Origin: Anaeramoeba flamelloides
Taxonomy: Eukaryota > Metamonada > Anaeramoebidae
Direction of reading: 5' to 3'
Length of the DNA stretch: 64,000 bases
Assembly (NCBI GenBank): GCA_027625915.1
Contig: JANTQA010000033.1
Coordinates: 5,952,001-6,016,000 of the forward strand
The position numbers and the translations under genes are program-made. Positions within the stretch are counted from its first letter, which is position 1; each line of letters begins with the position of its first letter. Positions 45,952 through 57,977 of this stretch are shown here, one piece after another. The notes beneath the pieces were generated by a model. That model worked only from the letters and a program-made list of their open reading frames with translations. It had not been told where the DNA came from and did not search any database.

Positions 45952-48900
45952 TTAAAAAAATAATGAAATAATACTTATAATTGATGTGGATATTATTATA
46001 AATATAACAAAATAAAAAAAGAAATTTTTTTTTTGCTTTTTTTTTGTTTTTAGAACTTTTTTTGGATTAACCTTAATATTTTGATTTAAATATTTATTAA
46101 GATCAAAAACTTCTTTTGCTTCAATTTTTTCTTTCATTTTTATCTCCCAATCAAATTTATCTTCATCATCCTTCTCACTTTCGATTTCACTTTCATTAAA
46201 ATTTGCTGTTTCTATTAAATCTTCAATCTCAACTTCTGCGTTTCCAATAGATATTTCCTTACTTGGTAGTGCTTCAATAATTTCTTTGGGAAAAGGTAAA
46301 TTGGGATCTTCTTTTTTTGAAATTTGAAAAAAAAAATTTGCTGTGTTAAAATCTTTTTCCACTCCTTCTCCCCAGAAATCTAAAATTTAATTTGTTTTTT
46401 TAATAATCATTAAATAGAAAAAAAAAATATAAATTGAAAAAAAAATTAAAACTTTAATCATTAACTTTGAGAAGCAAAAAATTTAAACAAATATTTTTTA
46501 TTGTTTTACGTAATCATTTGAATTGTTTTGAAAAAAAATATTTAACATTGAAATAAAAGATGTAAATTGATAATTTTGAACTTTCATCAAAGATAAACCC
46601 CATTTAAAAAATAGGGCAACATAAATTTGAATATTTTTTTTTTTTTTTTTTTTATTTTTTTTTTATTTTTGAAGAGAGAAAATTGCTTTTCTCCTGTGTG
46701 CCCTTATTTCTAAACTTTTTTTTAGAAATTTTGTTAAAGAATCACAAATTTTATTATCACTTACAAATTTGAATATTTTTACTATCAAATAATAATTTGT
46801 CAAAATTTATTTTTTCTCTTATATTTCACAACAGACCAAAAATTAGTAAAAATGAATTTTTTGTTTAACATTTATTTTTCAAAATTTAAATTTTCAAGTA
46901 TGATATTTATTGAAATAAAATATCTCATTAATCAAGAAGAAATAAATTTAAAAGTTGTTGATTCAAAAAAGGGAAGAACAAAAAAAATATTTCGTTTTAT
47001 GGATTTTCAAATATTTCTAAAAGAGAATTTTTTAAATAATAAAAGCTATTTTTCAAAAATTTTGACTAACTTTATAACGTTAATGGGAATTGTTTGGTGG
47101 TTTTATCCCATCTTCTCAAAAATTTTATTCAATTTTGTTTCAAAATAATTTCTAATTTCTTACAAATTTTTATTTTTTTTTCTCAAATTTTTCTTTTTCT
47201 TTTTTTTCTTTTTTTTCTTTTTCTTTTTCTTATTTTTTAATACTTTTTTTTTAATACTTTTTTTTCGCAAATTTTTGTTTTTCTTTTTCTTTTTCTTTTT
47301 GTTTTTATTTTTCTTTTTCTTTATTTTTTCTTTTTTCCTTTTTTTTTTTTGCATAAGATCATGTAAAAAAAAAAAAAGGATAAAGATTCTTAAAATTATA
47401 GTTTATCTTTTTTTTTTTTTTTTTTTTTTGATTAAAAATTTAGTTATTTGTTCAATATAAAAGAAAAATTATTGTTAAAAAAAAAAAAAAAAAATCAAAC
47501 ATAATAAGCCTAACATATAACTTGATTTTGGATGATTATACAATTTAGTCATTTTTTCCCAGATTAATTTTGATTTTTCAAGATTTTTTTGCGTTTTTGG
47601 AGTTTTGATGTATGAAAGATAACCTAAATAATATTGTGCTTCTGGATACCCATTTTGATATGATCTTTTAAAATATTTTTTGGATTTGATATTGTTTTTT
47701 TCAACACCTATTCCATTCAAATAGCATTTCCCCAACTAATTCAAAAAAGAAAAATATTTTAATTTTTTGGAAATAAATATATAGATGGATGTATAAGTTG
47801 GTTTTTGATTATTTATAAATTTAATTAAAAAAACATATTCTTAATTTTCAAAAAAAAATGTATGTTATTTTTGGGATATAGTTTTTTCTTCTATTTTTTA
47901 AATATTTTTAAATTATTCAACAATTCTTTTTTTATTATTTAGACTTTTGACTTTTTCCAAAAATCTTTTTAAGGGACTAATCTCTTAAATTTTTCTACCT
48001 AAATTTAATAGAGATTGAGAAAATTTTTTGCCAATTACTAAGATTTGAAAGACTGTGTTTATTTTCATATTAAACTTATTTCTAGAGAAGGAATCCTTAT
48101 TTAGAAATTGGTCAAAAAAAAAAATAATAATAGAGACTAGTTCCTTAAGTTGTTTGAATTCCTTTGGTTCCTTAGGTTCCTCCTCTTCTTCTTCATGTTT
48201 AAAATGTTTAGAGGCAAAAGGGATAAAAAATCATTATAAGAATTGGTAAACTTGTTCATGATTAAATCTAAGCAAACCAAATTTCTTTTGATTAGATCTG
48301 AGTAAATCTAAACTTGTTCTGATTAGATCTTATACACTAATAAAAAAAATTTTTTATAACATGTTATAAAGGTGTTATAAACGTTTAAAATGTTATAAAT
48401 TTTTATAATAAAAATTTTTATAACATCAATGTATTTTATAAAATGTGTTATAAAATTTGTAACATGTTATAATTCTGTTATAAGAATATTTTTTTAAAAA
48501 ATATTGAAAAAATCATCATTTAAAAGGGAATTTTGTTAGAAAAAGGTTATATAGATGTTATAAAAAATTTTTTTTATTAGGGGACAAGAACTTGTTATGA
48601 TCAGATCTTGAACGAGATTAAACTGAAGTTATGCAACTGGTGTGAACGAATGTCAACCAAAGCAAAACCTGAGCGAAATGAAGCAATTTGAAAGGGACTT
48701 TCCGTACAATCTGTCAAGTTGTTACTTTGACTGGGTTTTTACTGCCGAGTCGGTTTCTGTTACTGAAATTTTTAGAAAACAAGATTTGGATAACTTTCAA
48801 TAAAAAAAAAAATGAAAAAAAAAAAAGCAAATTAACTGAAAAGAAAATTTCGAAAACCAAATCTTATTCTAAATATCTCAGAACATTATAGATTCTACCC

Positions 48901-51900
48901 GATCGATAAAGGGTCTAAATTTAAAATTTAATAAAGTAAACTTTTTCATTTGATCGATAATTGTCCAAATATTTTAGAACTCTTTATTGGAAGAAATTAT
49001 GGTGATGATCCAAAAAAATTCAACATAAAAGAAAACAACCACCAACCCATTCAACACTTGGGGTGCAAAAAAAAAACTTTTCAATTAAGTTTTTATCTTT
49101 TTTATTATTTTTTAACTCTCTTTTATTTATTTTTTTCTTGTCTTTGTTTAGAAATTTTTTTTTTTCCTTTTCATTTTTTAAAGAAGAAGCTATCCGATGG
49201 GCTATATTCTTACCTAGATTATAGCTAATATAAAAAACTCTTAATACAGTTTTAGAGTTTCTGAAAGTGCCGTCGGGTGCTGTAGAGTGCCTAGGTTTTC
49301 CAGAATCCAAAAGAATAGAGAAAATCATATAGATTTTACTCTATTCTTTTAAATTCTGGAAAACCTAACGGCGTTTTTTTTTTAATTTCAGAAATAAACC
49401 GAAAAATAAAAAAAATTTCGTTTTATTTCGCAAATTAAAAAAAACCAAACGAGAAGTGCCGTCAAGCCCAAAAGTGTCCGCAGAGTCACTAGCTTTTTCA
49501 GAATTCAAAAGAATAGAGAAAAATCAAAGATTTTACTCAATTCTTTTAAATTCTGAAAAAGCTAACGGCGGTTTTTTTCATTTTTTTGTTTTTGTTTCGA
49601 AAATCTATTGATTTTTGTTAGGTTTTTTTGAGTTTTTGAAATAAACCAAAAATTTATTAAAATTTTCTGTTTATTTCAAAAAGTAAAAAAAACCTAGAAC
49701 ACTTCACAAAAAAATAGAAAACCGCAAAAAAACCTAGAACACTTACTAATCAAAACAAAAATTAAAAAAAACCTAACGGCAAAAAGAAGGTAATTTTGTT
49801 GAATCAACCTTTCTCTACAATAATAAAAAAAAAATAAAAATTGAAAAATCTTACTTTACATAAACTTTTTGGTGAATTTGAAAATTTTGAAAGCTGAGAT
49901 AACCAATAAAAACCTTTTTGTAATTCCTCTTGTGATTTTTTATTTATATCTTTTTTTTTCAGCATAATTTTACTATAAATTTGCATCGCTTCTAAATTTC
50001 CTTTTGTTGCTGAACTTTCTAAATATTGAAATGCAGTTTTGATCTTATTTTTTTGAAAATAATATTTAAATAATAAAATTCTATACAATAATAGAATTAA
50101 TCGGTATATTAATATATAAGAATATGGATATAAGATAAATAAATAAATATGATTTCAAAAGGGTGGTAATAATATTTGATTAGTGAAAGTTGTAAAGTTT
50201 TGTTTTCTTAAAAAAAATTGGTGTATGTCTTTCCCTTGAACAATCGTGGAATCTATGATTTTACGCTTAAATCACCCCTTTTAAGGAAACTTGAGTAAAA
50301 GAACATTTAGAGTGTAATTTACACTTCTTCAATAATAATAAAATTTTGGTTTTTTTTTCAAAATTTTTCATTTCATAAAAGCATTTTCTGTGATCCAAAT
50401 TCAGAATTTAGACCTTGAAAAGGTTTGAAAATTCAACTTTTTACCTTCTTGTAATTTCATTTATAAGCGACTCCAGTTTCTTTTCAAGGATTATCAAGTT
50501 TAAGGTGAGAGTATAAATATACTTTCAGATGAAGTAGAAAGTCTCTGGTTTAATGAGTAAAAAAAAATTGCTTTTAATTTTCCCTTATTATGCTCGGGAA
50601 TACATTATATTTTAATTTTTCATAAGTTGTTTAGTGTTGATAAAAGCCTGTTATTATTTCCATGGGTTAGTGACTTGAAAACTTTGATTTTCTAATCAAA
50701 TGGAAAATTCATTTGCTTTTTATTAACTTTTAAAGTTTAAAAATACTTTTTATTTATTTTTATTTTAAGAGAAAATAGGAATATAACTTTTAAAATAAAA
50801 CCAAGTAATAATTTTTTTGAAGGATAAATGTTTTTAAAAATCATTTCATAAATCTGAAAATTGGTAATATTTTGACTTTCCTTTCATTCACAAAATTTTG
50901 TTTCATTTTTGTTGAAGAACTATTATATTGTATTTCAACCCCTACAGAGAACAAAACATTCAGATATTTCTCAACTTTATTCAATCAAAAGAAGTGCAAT
51001 TTTGCATTATCAATTTTCGAGTGTAATCCACTCCTTGAGTATGAAGGAAATTCAACTTACTGATAAATTCAAATAAATATCTGAAAATTTTTTACTTCAT
51101 TTTCCTTTTTACAATTTTTTTTACTCAAGCTTTGAAGAAAGCATTTTATTGGTTTAAGGGAGTAGCCACGGTAAAGAAAAATTTTTCACTTTTTTGCAAT
51201 TCTGAAGAGGATCAGAAAATAACATTTTTTTACTCTGGTTATACCTCATTGATTTTTATTATTTAAAGTACTTCATTCATTAGATTTTTTAAATTTTTTT
51301 TTCAAAGTCTCAAAGAAATTGCCACAATAGAATGTTGAGTTGAATTGCTTAAAATAGTGTTTTGAATGTTGAATGACTTATCTTTTATCCTTCTCTCAAC
51401 ATTCTATTGTGGCATTTATTTTTTTCATTTTTTATTTTTTCATCATTTTTGAGATTTTTTTTAATCCTGACAACATAAAGCAATTAGAAATATTTTTTTC
51501 TCAGTGACATTTGGGATTAATGGATTTTGTTTGAATAAAACTTATAGCTATTTTGTGGTTTAAACTTTGATAACATATAATCGTACTCACTTCTCATATT
51601 CCACTAAACCCAACGATTTAAAATCCTAACAAGTAATAATTTGACTTAATTATTCTTTTTTTGGAATCTTCTAGCTATTTAAGTCCCATTTATGTTTCCT
51701 TTTATGATTCTCTCAATTGTAATATTGTTGTTCTTTTTAAAGAATCTGAAATTATCTTCTCCCAAAAAAAAAAACTAAACCCCATTCCAAAAATTTGGAC
51801 ACATCTAAAATCAAAAATAGGCAAACAAAAACTCAATTTATGATATTTTTCCAAACGTAATATAAAACCATATTTAAGTAACATAGTATTAATGGTTTTT

Positions 51901-54063
51901 TAAGTAATCATTTTCTTCCAAATACAAGAAAACAATATAAAATAAAAAATCAAAACAAGTGTCCAAAATAAGGAAACGAGCTGAAATGAAAGAGTTTGAA
52001 CAAAAAATATATTGGTAGATTTGTTAAAATTTCACCAACAATGGTTGATCGATCAAATGATAAGATACCATGCACCGGTTGTATGTGGATTTTTCAATTT
52101 TTGAAACTCAACTGTAACCATCTATCAATCATCTATAAAAAATTTTCAGATCTAACTAAACAGATTAAGTAACTTGAAAAAAAGAAAATGAAAACAAAAA
52201 CAAAAAAGACAAAAAATGAAAATAGTTTGTTGAATTAAAATTAATTTCCAATTGGATGTAAATCATGTTATTGTTATTTTTCCAACTGTTTAAACTGTGT
52301 CCAAATTGATGGAATTAAGTTTATTTTAATAAAAAAATAATAAAAAAAAAAAACTATTTTATCAATATAATCTCTTTTTTTTTATTGTTGAACATTACTA
52401 AAAAAAAATATCAAATAATTTTTTTAAAAAAATTTTTAGAGAATCTACGATCACACGCCACTAAAATAAAATGTTCTTATCTCATCTCTCTCAAATTTTT
52501 ATCATGTCTTATGGTGTAGCTACTCCCTTAAATGTTAAAAAACTTTGTAAAAATGGTTTGTGCTTCAAAAGGTTCTTTCTCTTGTGTTATTTTAAAAGTT
52601 GAGATATGGGATTACAAAAAGGGAAATTGAACTAAAAATTTTATTAAATATATTTGAATTTATCAGTATTGACGAGAGCACAGTTTTGAAAAAATAGAGA
52701 TTTCGTTACCAAGAAATTTTAGAGAAACAGTATTTGTAATTAGTCATCAGCAAAAGTCATCAAATTTTTAAATGGTACTGAAATGAAGATTTTTACTGAA
52801 ATTATTGGATTTTTTTTTGAAAATAAAATTGTTTTGAACAAACAATTAAAATTGAATTATCGGATTCTTTTTGTTGTTCTTTGATGATTTGTTTCAAAAT
52901 AAATGAAACAAAATTTTCATTACTGGTATTTGAATTCTAAATTGGAATAATTTTCACTTCATTTTCAATTTTCCTTTTAAAAAACAAAGCCACCTTTAAA
53001 TTACAACTTCTTTAATTGAGAAACTTAATTTATAAAAAAAAAAAATCTGGAAAAGGGAGTAAATTTCTTTCACATATATAATTCAAATACCAGCAAGCTT
53101 TCCCAAAATTATATTTTATAAATGATGGAATATTTCAGATTTTAATTCTATAAACAAGCTTAGACTATTAATTTCTGTCTTTTATAATTGGGATCTTTGA
53201 TGATTGATTTTTAATTCTTGTGAGGTGATGTTTTTTTGGGAAAGCTGAATGAAAATTTTGATCTTTTTATTTTTCAATTAACAGTATTCCAAACACAGAT
53301 ACGATCAACACAATTAGTGCAAATTAATATTTTTTTCAATCCAAAAGTAAAAGGATTCCAAAGAAAATTTCTTATTTTCCAAGAATTAATTTGTTTCTTC
53401 ATGTTTTCAGAAACTTCTTTTTACAAAATTAAAAAAGAAAATTTTTTCAAAAGGTAAAGTTAGTTCAACGTGATCTTACAAACTTTTTACTTTCTGTTTT
53501 TCTTTTTTTTAAAATGACTCGAATTTGTTAAATGATAATTGTCGGTTGAACAATTCTTGATTGAAAATTTATGAGAGGATTTATTTTAAATTCTTATTTT
53601 ACATAAAACAAAAAAGATTTGGCTGTTGGAAAGGCTAACTTAAACGAATAGAGTTAACACAACTGTTCATTGCCAAGGGAAGTCTGATCGGTAAATTATA
53701 AACTATTAAAAAAAAAAAAAAAAAAAGCATTACGTACAAAGAATATTGATCGATTTGTTGTCCTTTTTCAGATTTAATCACATAAGGCCATTCGGTTTTA
53801 TGTTTTTTTATCAAAGTGATTGTAAAATATGTCTCTTTGTGGTGGTAGTGTGATTCGTTCGGTATGATTTGACCAAAAAGCGTCCCACTTATCAATAAGC
53901 CAAGAGAATCGTTTCCACAAAAAAGTGAATTCTCTTCAAAAACAATTTCAATTGTGTTTGGGTTGGTTTCTTTGTCCAAGAAAAAGAAAACTTGGATAAA
54001 TTTTTTATTATCTAAATATTTGTACCGAAAGGAACTGTTTCCAGTTTTTATTGGCAATTCCAT
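45952..54063 (-). CDS. CS-domain / Sel1-repeat / C-terminal transmembrane protein, four exons
   Basis: Exons 53738-54063, 49855-50080, 47501-47735 and 45952-46379 join in phase to 404 residues. Residues ~1-108 resemble a CS (p23/NudC-like) fold: MELPIKTGNSSFRYKYLDN, then strands ending in TEWPYVIKS. Residues ~110-300 contain Sel1-like repeats: AFQYLESSATKGNLEAM, LGKCYLNGIGVEKN with YFKRSYQNGYPEAQYYLG, and LGLLYFWGEGVEKDF spanning the last splice. An acidic linker follows, then a basic stretch (KKKQKK) and a hydrophobic helix FFFYFVIFIIISTSIISIISLFF (split here as FFFYFVIFII / ISTSIISIISLFF) at the very C terminus, as in a tail-anchored protein. CS plus helical repeats is typical of HSP90-type co-chaperones; Sel1 proteins often serve ER quality control. 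A membrane-anchored chaperone adaptor is inference. Introns contain elements P, G, R and H. Confidence 0.75.
47165..47350. repeat. TTTTTC/TTTTTTG low-complexity block
   Basis: Nearly 190 bp of T-rich sequence with periodic C or G. In one frame it reads as poly-Lys/Asn, which is an artefact of composition. It lies in the third intron of the CS-Sel1 gene. Confidence 0.8.
48075..48960 (-). repeat. Repeat family R, right copy of an inverted pair
   Basis: It is the reverse complement of 42800-43290 with the same ordered blocks, interrupted by a MITE at 48336-48580. Around the MITE, AAGATCTGATCAT-ACAAG-like units are repeated several times. The two R copies face each other across 4.8 kb that includes ARPC3. 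Confidence 0.65.
48336..48580. mobile_element. MITE with CTAATAAAAAAAATTTTTTATAACA-type ends (~245 bp)
   Basis: The left end ACTAATAAAAAAAATTTTTT and the right end AAAAAATTTTTTTTATTAG are inverted repeats. Inside, GTTATAA motifs occur in both orientations many times. It is nested in repeat R. The target duplication is not clear, so the superfamily is open. Confidence 0.65.
49255..49790. repeat. Palindromic module H, copy 6 (largest and best preserved)
   Basis: Two full cycles: GTGCC-GT-GAGTGCCTAGG, hairpin with arms GGTTTTCCAGAATCCAAAAG / TTTTAAATTCTGGAAAACC, then hairpin GAAATAAACCG...GTTTTATTTCG; repeated as CAGAATTCAAAAGAATAGAG / ATTCTTTTAAATTCTG and AAATAAACCAAAAATTT / GTTTATTTC. It lies in the second intron of the CS-Sel1 gene. 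Confidence 0.7.
50226..50345 (+). mobile_element. LINE 3'-terminal fragment (120 bp)
   Basis: CAATCGTGGAATCTATGATT, then CTTAAAT, CATTTAGAGTG and AATTTACACTTCTTC, followed by AATAATAA. It is the same order as at 34200-34310. It is severely 5'-truncated. Confidence 0.6.
51158..52527 (+). mobile_element. TTAA-target DNA transposon, non-autonomous (1,370 bp)
   Basis: GGGAGTAGCCAC at the left and GTAGCTACTCCC at the right are inverted repeats, directly flanked by TTAA (51154-51157 and 52528-52531). The empty site is seen in other G copies. TTAA duplication is known for piggyBac and Kolobok elements. No transposase frame is visible. An internal hairpin with arms GCCACAATAGAATGTTGAG lies at 51321-51416. 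A partial relative lies at 40500-40960. Confidence 0.8.
51321..51416. repeat. Internal hairpin of the TTAA element
   Basis: GCCACAATAGAATGTTGAG and CTCAACATTCTATTGTGGC are perfect mirror arms around a ~57 bp loop that also contains imperfect symmetry. Confidence 0.85.
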
Positions 54064-55194
54064 TGGGAATAAAAAAAAAAACCAAAAATAATAAAAAATG
54101 GTTGTTAAAGGTTTACAATCACTCCAAAAAATCTCATGGTTTTATCAAGTCTTCAGCCTTTTCAAACTTTATTAAATACTTTCAGACAATTAACATAGTT
54201 TTCAAAGAATTTCCAACACTTTTAAAAGTGTAGATGTATTGTGAAAGTGAAAAGCTTTATAAAAGTCCTGAGATTTTTGATAGTAATCCCTCAAAACTGA
54301 AAAGAGATTATTTTTTGCTCGGATGAAAAACCATCTGTTTTTGGTGTATTGTTTAATCGTTTCTCAACTTATTCAAATTGTAATAGTGGTTCAAAAACGT
54401 AGTGGTATTGTCCGATTTATTTTTAGTTTTTTTCCAAATATTTAATTGAAGAGTGAAAAGCGTATGGGTTGATAGGTATTCTAAATAAATAATGATTTTT
54501 GGGTTGTTATTTTGAAATTTTCTTTTCATCTTTACTGTATTTCCTAAATGATAAAAATAGCTTTTTTCAAAACCCGAAATAAAACCAAACCTCGAGAAAA
54601 AATTTCAACTGACAAACTACAAATCTCAATTATCTTATTTTTTTAAAAATACCTATCAACCCATTAGTTTTTCCCTCTTCAATTAGATATTTGGAAAAAA
54701 ACTAAAAATAAATATCAAATATACACTTTTTTGAACAACTATAAAAATTCATATTGAAGTTGAAGATTGATTTACTATGTACCAAAAACAGATGGCTTTG
54801 CATCTAGCACAAAATAAGTATTTTCAGTACTGATGGATTGTAAACCTTAAATTGTTCTGAGAATTTTGTTATAATATAGGGTCTTTAAAAAAAAACCTGT
54901 AACCAAGATATTTGTTTAAACAATTATTCAAACTATTAAGATTGAATTTTTCTTTGGATTGTTTTCTAATAGTTAATACACTTGTTTATTCAATATAAAC
55001 TCTTTTTCAGTCAAAATGGTCAAGTTTTCATGAAGAAATTGAACAAATTCTATGATTTTAATCAATTATTCTTCTTTACTTTTCGTTTTTCTTTTTTTTT
55101 TTTTCTTCTTTTTTGCATTGTATATATTTTTTTCAATTTTCTTTTTTTTTTTTTATTTTTTATACTTTTTTCTTTTTTTTTTAAACAGTCAATT
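54064..55194. other. Upstream flank of the CS-Sel1 gene
   Basis: It holds element L copy 2 and T-rich sequence. The CS-Sel1 promoter must lie here, but I see no distinct regulatory motif. The gap before the LINE contains no gene. Confidence 0.5.
54278..54853. mobile_element. Long-TIR foldback element family L, copy 2
   Basis: Arms with AAAAGAGATTATTTTTTG-type and the mirrored sequence near ATGGATTGTAAACCTTAA; the core GATTTTTGGGTTGT ... AAATAAAACCAAACCT matches 32010-32120. It lacks the G insertion of copy 1. It lies upstream of the CS-Sel1 start codon. Confidence 0.65.
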
Positions 55195-57705
55195 TGAAAA
55201 AAAAAATTTCTATTCTCCAACTTAACTTTAAGAAAATTTAAAGATATTTTTAGAATTAAAGATATCCCAAATTTTCATCTTGATTTTATTAATTTTTTTC
55301 AATCTAATAATTATCAATTAAATGAAAAACAATTCAAAATTTTCAAAAAAAAATTTAAAAAGAAAGAAAGAATTATTTTAAATATACCAAAAAAAGATTT
55401 AAAATTGTATAACTTAATTAATAGAGTATTTGAAAATAATGAATTAATTAAAGAAATAAAAAATAGGAACTCAAAAATGTATTTTAAATTAATTAATCAA
55501 ATCAATATAGAATTTGAAGAAAATCAAAATTTTTGGAAAAAAATTAATAGATTAAGAGAAACTTCAAGTAAAATGATTCTAAATAATGAAAATATGGAAA
55601 AAAGCTTATTTTGAATTTGTTGAGTCTATTAGTAAAAAACCAAAAATATATACAATTAATTTTATCAAAAATTTTAAATTAGACAAAAATAATATTTTAA
55701 ATATTAAAGTAGAGGAAATATTTTCAACTAAAAAAAATTAAAGAAATAATGAAATATCAAAAAAATAAATCAGTTAAAGAATTTGATAAAATATTCCAAT
55801 ATAAATCAATAAAAAATCAAAACAGTGATTTTTATTTAAATTACGAAAGTTTTATAAAAACAATTCAAAAAATATTCCTAAATTGGATTAATGATATTTC
55901 TCAAAAAAAATATCAATTTTATTAAAAAAAAGAAATTTATTATTTATTCATAAATCTGGAGATGAAGGAGTTCCACTTAATTATCGACCAATATCAATTA
56001 ATCAAACGCTCCCAAGATTTTTTCTTAAATTATTATATGCGGGAATCCAAGACTCTTGGGATTTAGTTTCAAAAAACCAATTTGGTTTTAAAAAAAAATT
56101 AGATACAAGAATTGCAGTTCTAAATCTATTCAATGAATTTAATAAAATAAAAAAAAAATTTAAAAAAGATAACATTTATATTGTTAGAATAGATATACAA
56201 AAATGCTTTGATTCTATCCATCACTCACTTATTTATTACTCACTAAAAAAAATTTATAAAAAATGAAATAGTAATAAATTTTTTACTTGCTTATTATTCA
56301 AAAGAGGGAATGGGAGTGTATCAAGGAGATCCATTATCCCCTTTACTATTTGGATTTATTACTCATTTTCTCTTAGATAAACTCAAACCATTAGCAATAC
56401 ATGTTCAAATGTTTGCAGATGATTTGATACTAATCATGAAAGGATCTCTGATAGAAATAAATTATCAGATTGAAAAAATATATAGAATTATTCGACATTT
56501 TGGTATGAATCCAAATGATGATAAAACGAAAAAAACTACCAATCCAAAAGAAATATTATATCTTGGGATTTGGTTAGATAAATAAACTCATTTAAAATTT
56601 AACCTTGATAAAGTTAAAACCAATTTTAAAAAAATAACTAATATTTTACAACAAAAGAAATTTACTAATGGATTGAAAATTCATTTTTTTAAAGCGGTGT
56701 TACATAGCCAATTGTTATAGGATTAGAAATATTTGATTTGACAAAACAAGATTTCAATGATATACAGTCAGTTTCACTTTTAAGGCACAAACTTTCAACG
56801 AAATTTAAGGCACAAAAAAAATCTCAAATTAAGGCACAAAATTTGGAATTTTAATTTTTACAATTTATTTTACTAGAATTTGAATTTTGTGCTTTAATTT
56901 GAGATTTTTTTTGTGCCTTAAATTTCGTTGAAAGTTTGTGCCTTAAAAGTGAAACTGACTGTAGATTTGTGGATTAATAAAAAAGTAACAAAATTTTTAT
57001 TAATAAATCCACACTCTCCTAGACTTATATATAAAACTGAAGCAAAAATAGATTCAGCAAGAATAACTATATATAAAAGAAGATTTAAACTAATTCAAAA
57101 TTTAACCTTTTTGGGTTTTCATGAAATAGTAAAAAATCTCAAATTCAGAGAACAGAAATTTGAAAATATTAACTGGCAATCAGACACCCTAAAAGAATTA
57201 GAATTTGAACTTGAGAAATATCGAATTAAACAACTGGAAAATAGTCCAAGTTGGAAAGTTCATAAATATTTAAAAAATAATTTCTATTCAAAATAATATT
57301 AACAAACAACAAAGATACTTAAAATGGAAGGGCTCAACTTCAATCTTAAAACTCAGAAATTTTACAAATTATTTAAATAGATATTCTTATGTTATGAACA
57401 AGGACAAATCAAAATACTGTAAATTATGCAAAAAATCAAAAAAAATAGATATCATTGAAGATTTGGATCATTTTCTCTGGAACTGCCCAGCCTATGAAAA
57501 TAATCGTAAAATCTGGATATCTGGATTAAAAAAATTTAAAATCTCTAATATATTAAAAAATAATATTACTATTTTTGATATTATTAGAAAAAGAGATTCA
57601 TTGTATTTATTAGCCTTAATAGGTAATAAATTTATTTTTGAGTCTTTAACAAAATTCCTAAATCATAATTTAGGAATTCGGGCAAATAAGAGGAATTAAA
57701 AACTC
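55195..57705 (+). mobile_element. Non-LTR retrotransposon (LINE), ORF2 with reverse transcriptase and zinc knuckle
   Basis: Reverse-transcriptase blocks are in order: LNYRPISIN (~55980), QFGF (~56080), domain A VRIDIQKCFDSIHHSLI (~56190-56240), domain B GVYQGDPLSPLLFGF (56313-56357) and catalytic domain C MFADDLILI (~56410). A C-terminal knuckle C-x2-C...DHFLWNC follows at 57418-57490. The reading frame is broken several times and no endonuclease domain or 5' UTR was found, so this is a dead, 5'-truncated copy. A palindromic MITE (56765-56961) is inserted between domain C and the knuckle. The clade is not determined. Confidence 0.88.
56765..56961. mobile_element. Palindromic MITE family M, inserted in the LINE (197 bp)
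   Basis: CAGTCAGTTTCACTTTTAAG and GGCACAAACTTTCAACG form the left arm; the right arm is a near-perfect mirror ending GTGAAACTGACTG. TA is duplicated at both sides. The centre is a ~30 bp AT-rich loop. Confidence 0.92.
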
Positions 57706-57779
57706 CTCCGTTAAATAATAAAAAAAACTTTAAGAAAATTTAGAATTGTGATTTCAATCTCAAATAACTATATTTACTA

Positions 57780-57977
57780 CAGTCAGTTTCACTTTTAAGG
57801 CACAAACTTTCAACGACATTTAAGGCACAAAAAAATCTCAAATTAAGGCACAAAATTTGGAATTTTTTATTTTACAATTTATTTTTACTAGAATTTGAAT
57901 TTTGTGCTTTAATTTGAGATTTTTATTGTGCCTTAAATTTCGTTGAAAGTTTGTACCTTAAAAGTGAAACTGACTGT
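57780..57977. mobile_element. Palindromic MITE family M (198 bp)
   Basis: Same arms and TA flanks as the copy in the LINE, with only a few differences. It lies 75 bp past the LINE end. Confidence 0.92.

Larger units (their letters stand above)
51060..52666 (+). mobile_element. MITE family G, copy 3, split by a TTAA element
   Basis: Ends CTGATAAATTC and GAATTTATCAG are flanked by TA. Removing the insertion 51158-52527 and one TTAA leaves 233 bp, the same as the other G copies (232 and 234 bp), and restores the alignment across the junction. Confidence 0.85.

Noticed and set aside
47160-47354. Poly-lysine frame on the minus strand
   Set aside because: It arises from a T-rich simple-sequence block with periodic C/G; no start context or motif.
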